Shown: positions 63,416 through 64,000 of the stretch, one piece after another | How the letters are laid out: every line of letters starts with the position of its first letter | How positions within the stretch are numbered: the stretch's first letter is position 1 | Origin: Platycnemis pennipes | Lineage: Eukaryota > Arthropoda > Insecta > Odonata > Platycnemididae | Direction of reading: 5' to 3' | NCBI GenBank assembly: GCA_933228895.1 | Contig: OW121855.1 | Span: forward strand, 48,746,698-48,810,697 | DNA: 64,000 nt | Program-made: the position numbers and the translations under genes | The notes under the pieces: model-generated | Seen by the model: only the letters and a program-made list of their open reading frames with translations | Database searches by the model: none | Told to the model about the DNA's origin: nothing

Positions 63416-64000
63416 CCCGGAGAGGGCGCGCCCTGAAATGTAACGTTAGAAGGCGCGTGGGGTGTCATCGACACCCCAAAGAAAATATGTTTTTTTTCTC
63501 TTTCCTTGGAATGATATAGTTATTCTGTCTTCTTTTTAAATAGGTCTCCCTTATTATGTTGATACTAACAATTTATTTTTATATTATTACCATTATATTG
63601 CTACTGGGAGATAAATATTCAACTGAAGTCTTCTACGTAACTTATTTGACACTCGGAAAATTATTTGAAGTTAACTTTCCAAGTTTGGGTTTTAAGGCAT
63701 GAAGTATTTAATTAAACATGCTAAATGTAATGTTCTACATGCTAAAAAGGAAAAAAAACATAATTAGCTCTTATAATTTCCATATACCAATGTCATAAAA
63801 AGGGCCGAATTTCTCATTTGAAATCACGAAATAAAATTTGTATTTTTTGTATTTCAATGCAATTTTAATAATCAAAGAAATTACAAACGAACATTGTTAT
63901 TACAAAATTTAGGGATATTATAGTTTTCCAAATATTAAAAATTAGCCAGTATTTTCAGATGTGTGGCTAACCTATTATTCACAAAATTAGTGACTAATTT
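63416..64000. mobile_element. TTAA-type element, cut by window end
   Basis: TTAA (63412-63415) followed by CCCGGAGAGGGCGCGCCC and then GGGTGTC-ATC-GACACCCC, a piggyBac-style end. No right end is seen, so the element either extends past the window or is truncated. It interrupts the LINE fragment on its left. Confidence 0.5.

Overview
The window is AT-rich eukaryotic nuclear DNA, almost certainly from an arthropod and probably an insect. The genes are split into short exons with GT/AG introns. Introns and flanks are packed with Tigger/pogo-, piggyBac-, hAT- and Harbinger-type elements, tRNA-derived SINEs and jockey/CR1-superfamily LINEs. The species cannot be named from the sequence.

Two host genes can be assembled, both on the minus strand. 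(1) RNF121 (about 7.78-10.96 kb), a multi-membrane-span ER/Golgi RING-H2 E3 ubiquitin ligase. Seven exons join in frame (833 nt); the short last exon, expected to the left of 7.78 kb, was not found. (2) CEP135/Bld10 (14.85-57.12 kb, running off the right end), a centriole coiled-coil protein. Eighteen exons join in frame into 3279 nt, that is 1092 residues plus stop. The N-terminal exons (roughly 190 residues by comparison with animal CEP135) lie beyond the recognised part. All intron phases agree across both gene models.

Region by region. 0-3.3 kb: a pair of hAT-like terminal repeats around duplicated tRNA-SINE and hAT-like fragments. 3.3-3.9 kb: 158-bp tandem repeat. 3.9-7.8 kb: no gene recognised. 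7.8-11 kb: RNF121. 11-14.5 kb: intergenic DNA with palindromes, a Harbinger-type MITE and a hairpin enclosing a hammerhead-ribozyme-like core of Penelope type. 14.5-57.1 kb: CEP135, whose introns make up over 90% of the locus and are built largely of transposon copies. These include a 3.57-kb piggyBac relic with the remains of its transposase, a Tigger relic, several TA-flanked and TTAA-flanked non-autonomous elements, and a hAT element with a perfect 8-bp target duplication. 57.4-62.9 kb: a nearly full-length but dead two-ORF LINE in sense orientation inside, or just upstream of, the known part of CEP135. 62.9-64 kb: an older opposite-strand LINE fragment cut by a TTAA-flanked element.

The two genes show no functional link beyond shared orientation. 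No operon, CRISPR array, tRNA or rRNA gene, or wholly new coding system was found. The most unusual items are a partial copy of one CEP135 exon placed just upstream of the next exon (a possible poison exon), the hammerhead-like hairpin, a foldback insertion with a 15-bp duplication, the 16-bp palindromes at the ends of the piggyBac relic, and a GC-rich block of unknown origin inside that relic.
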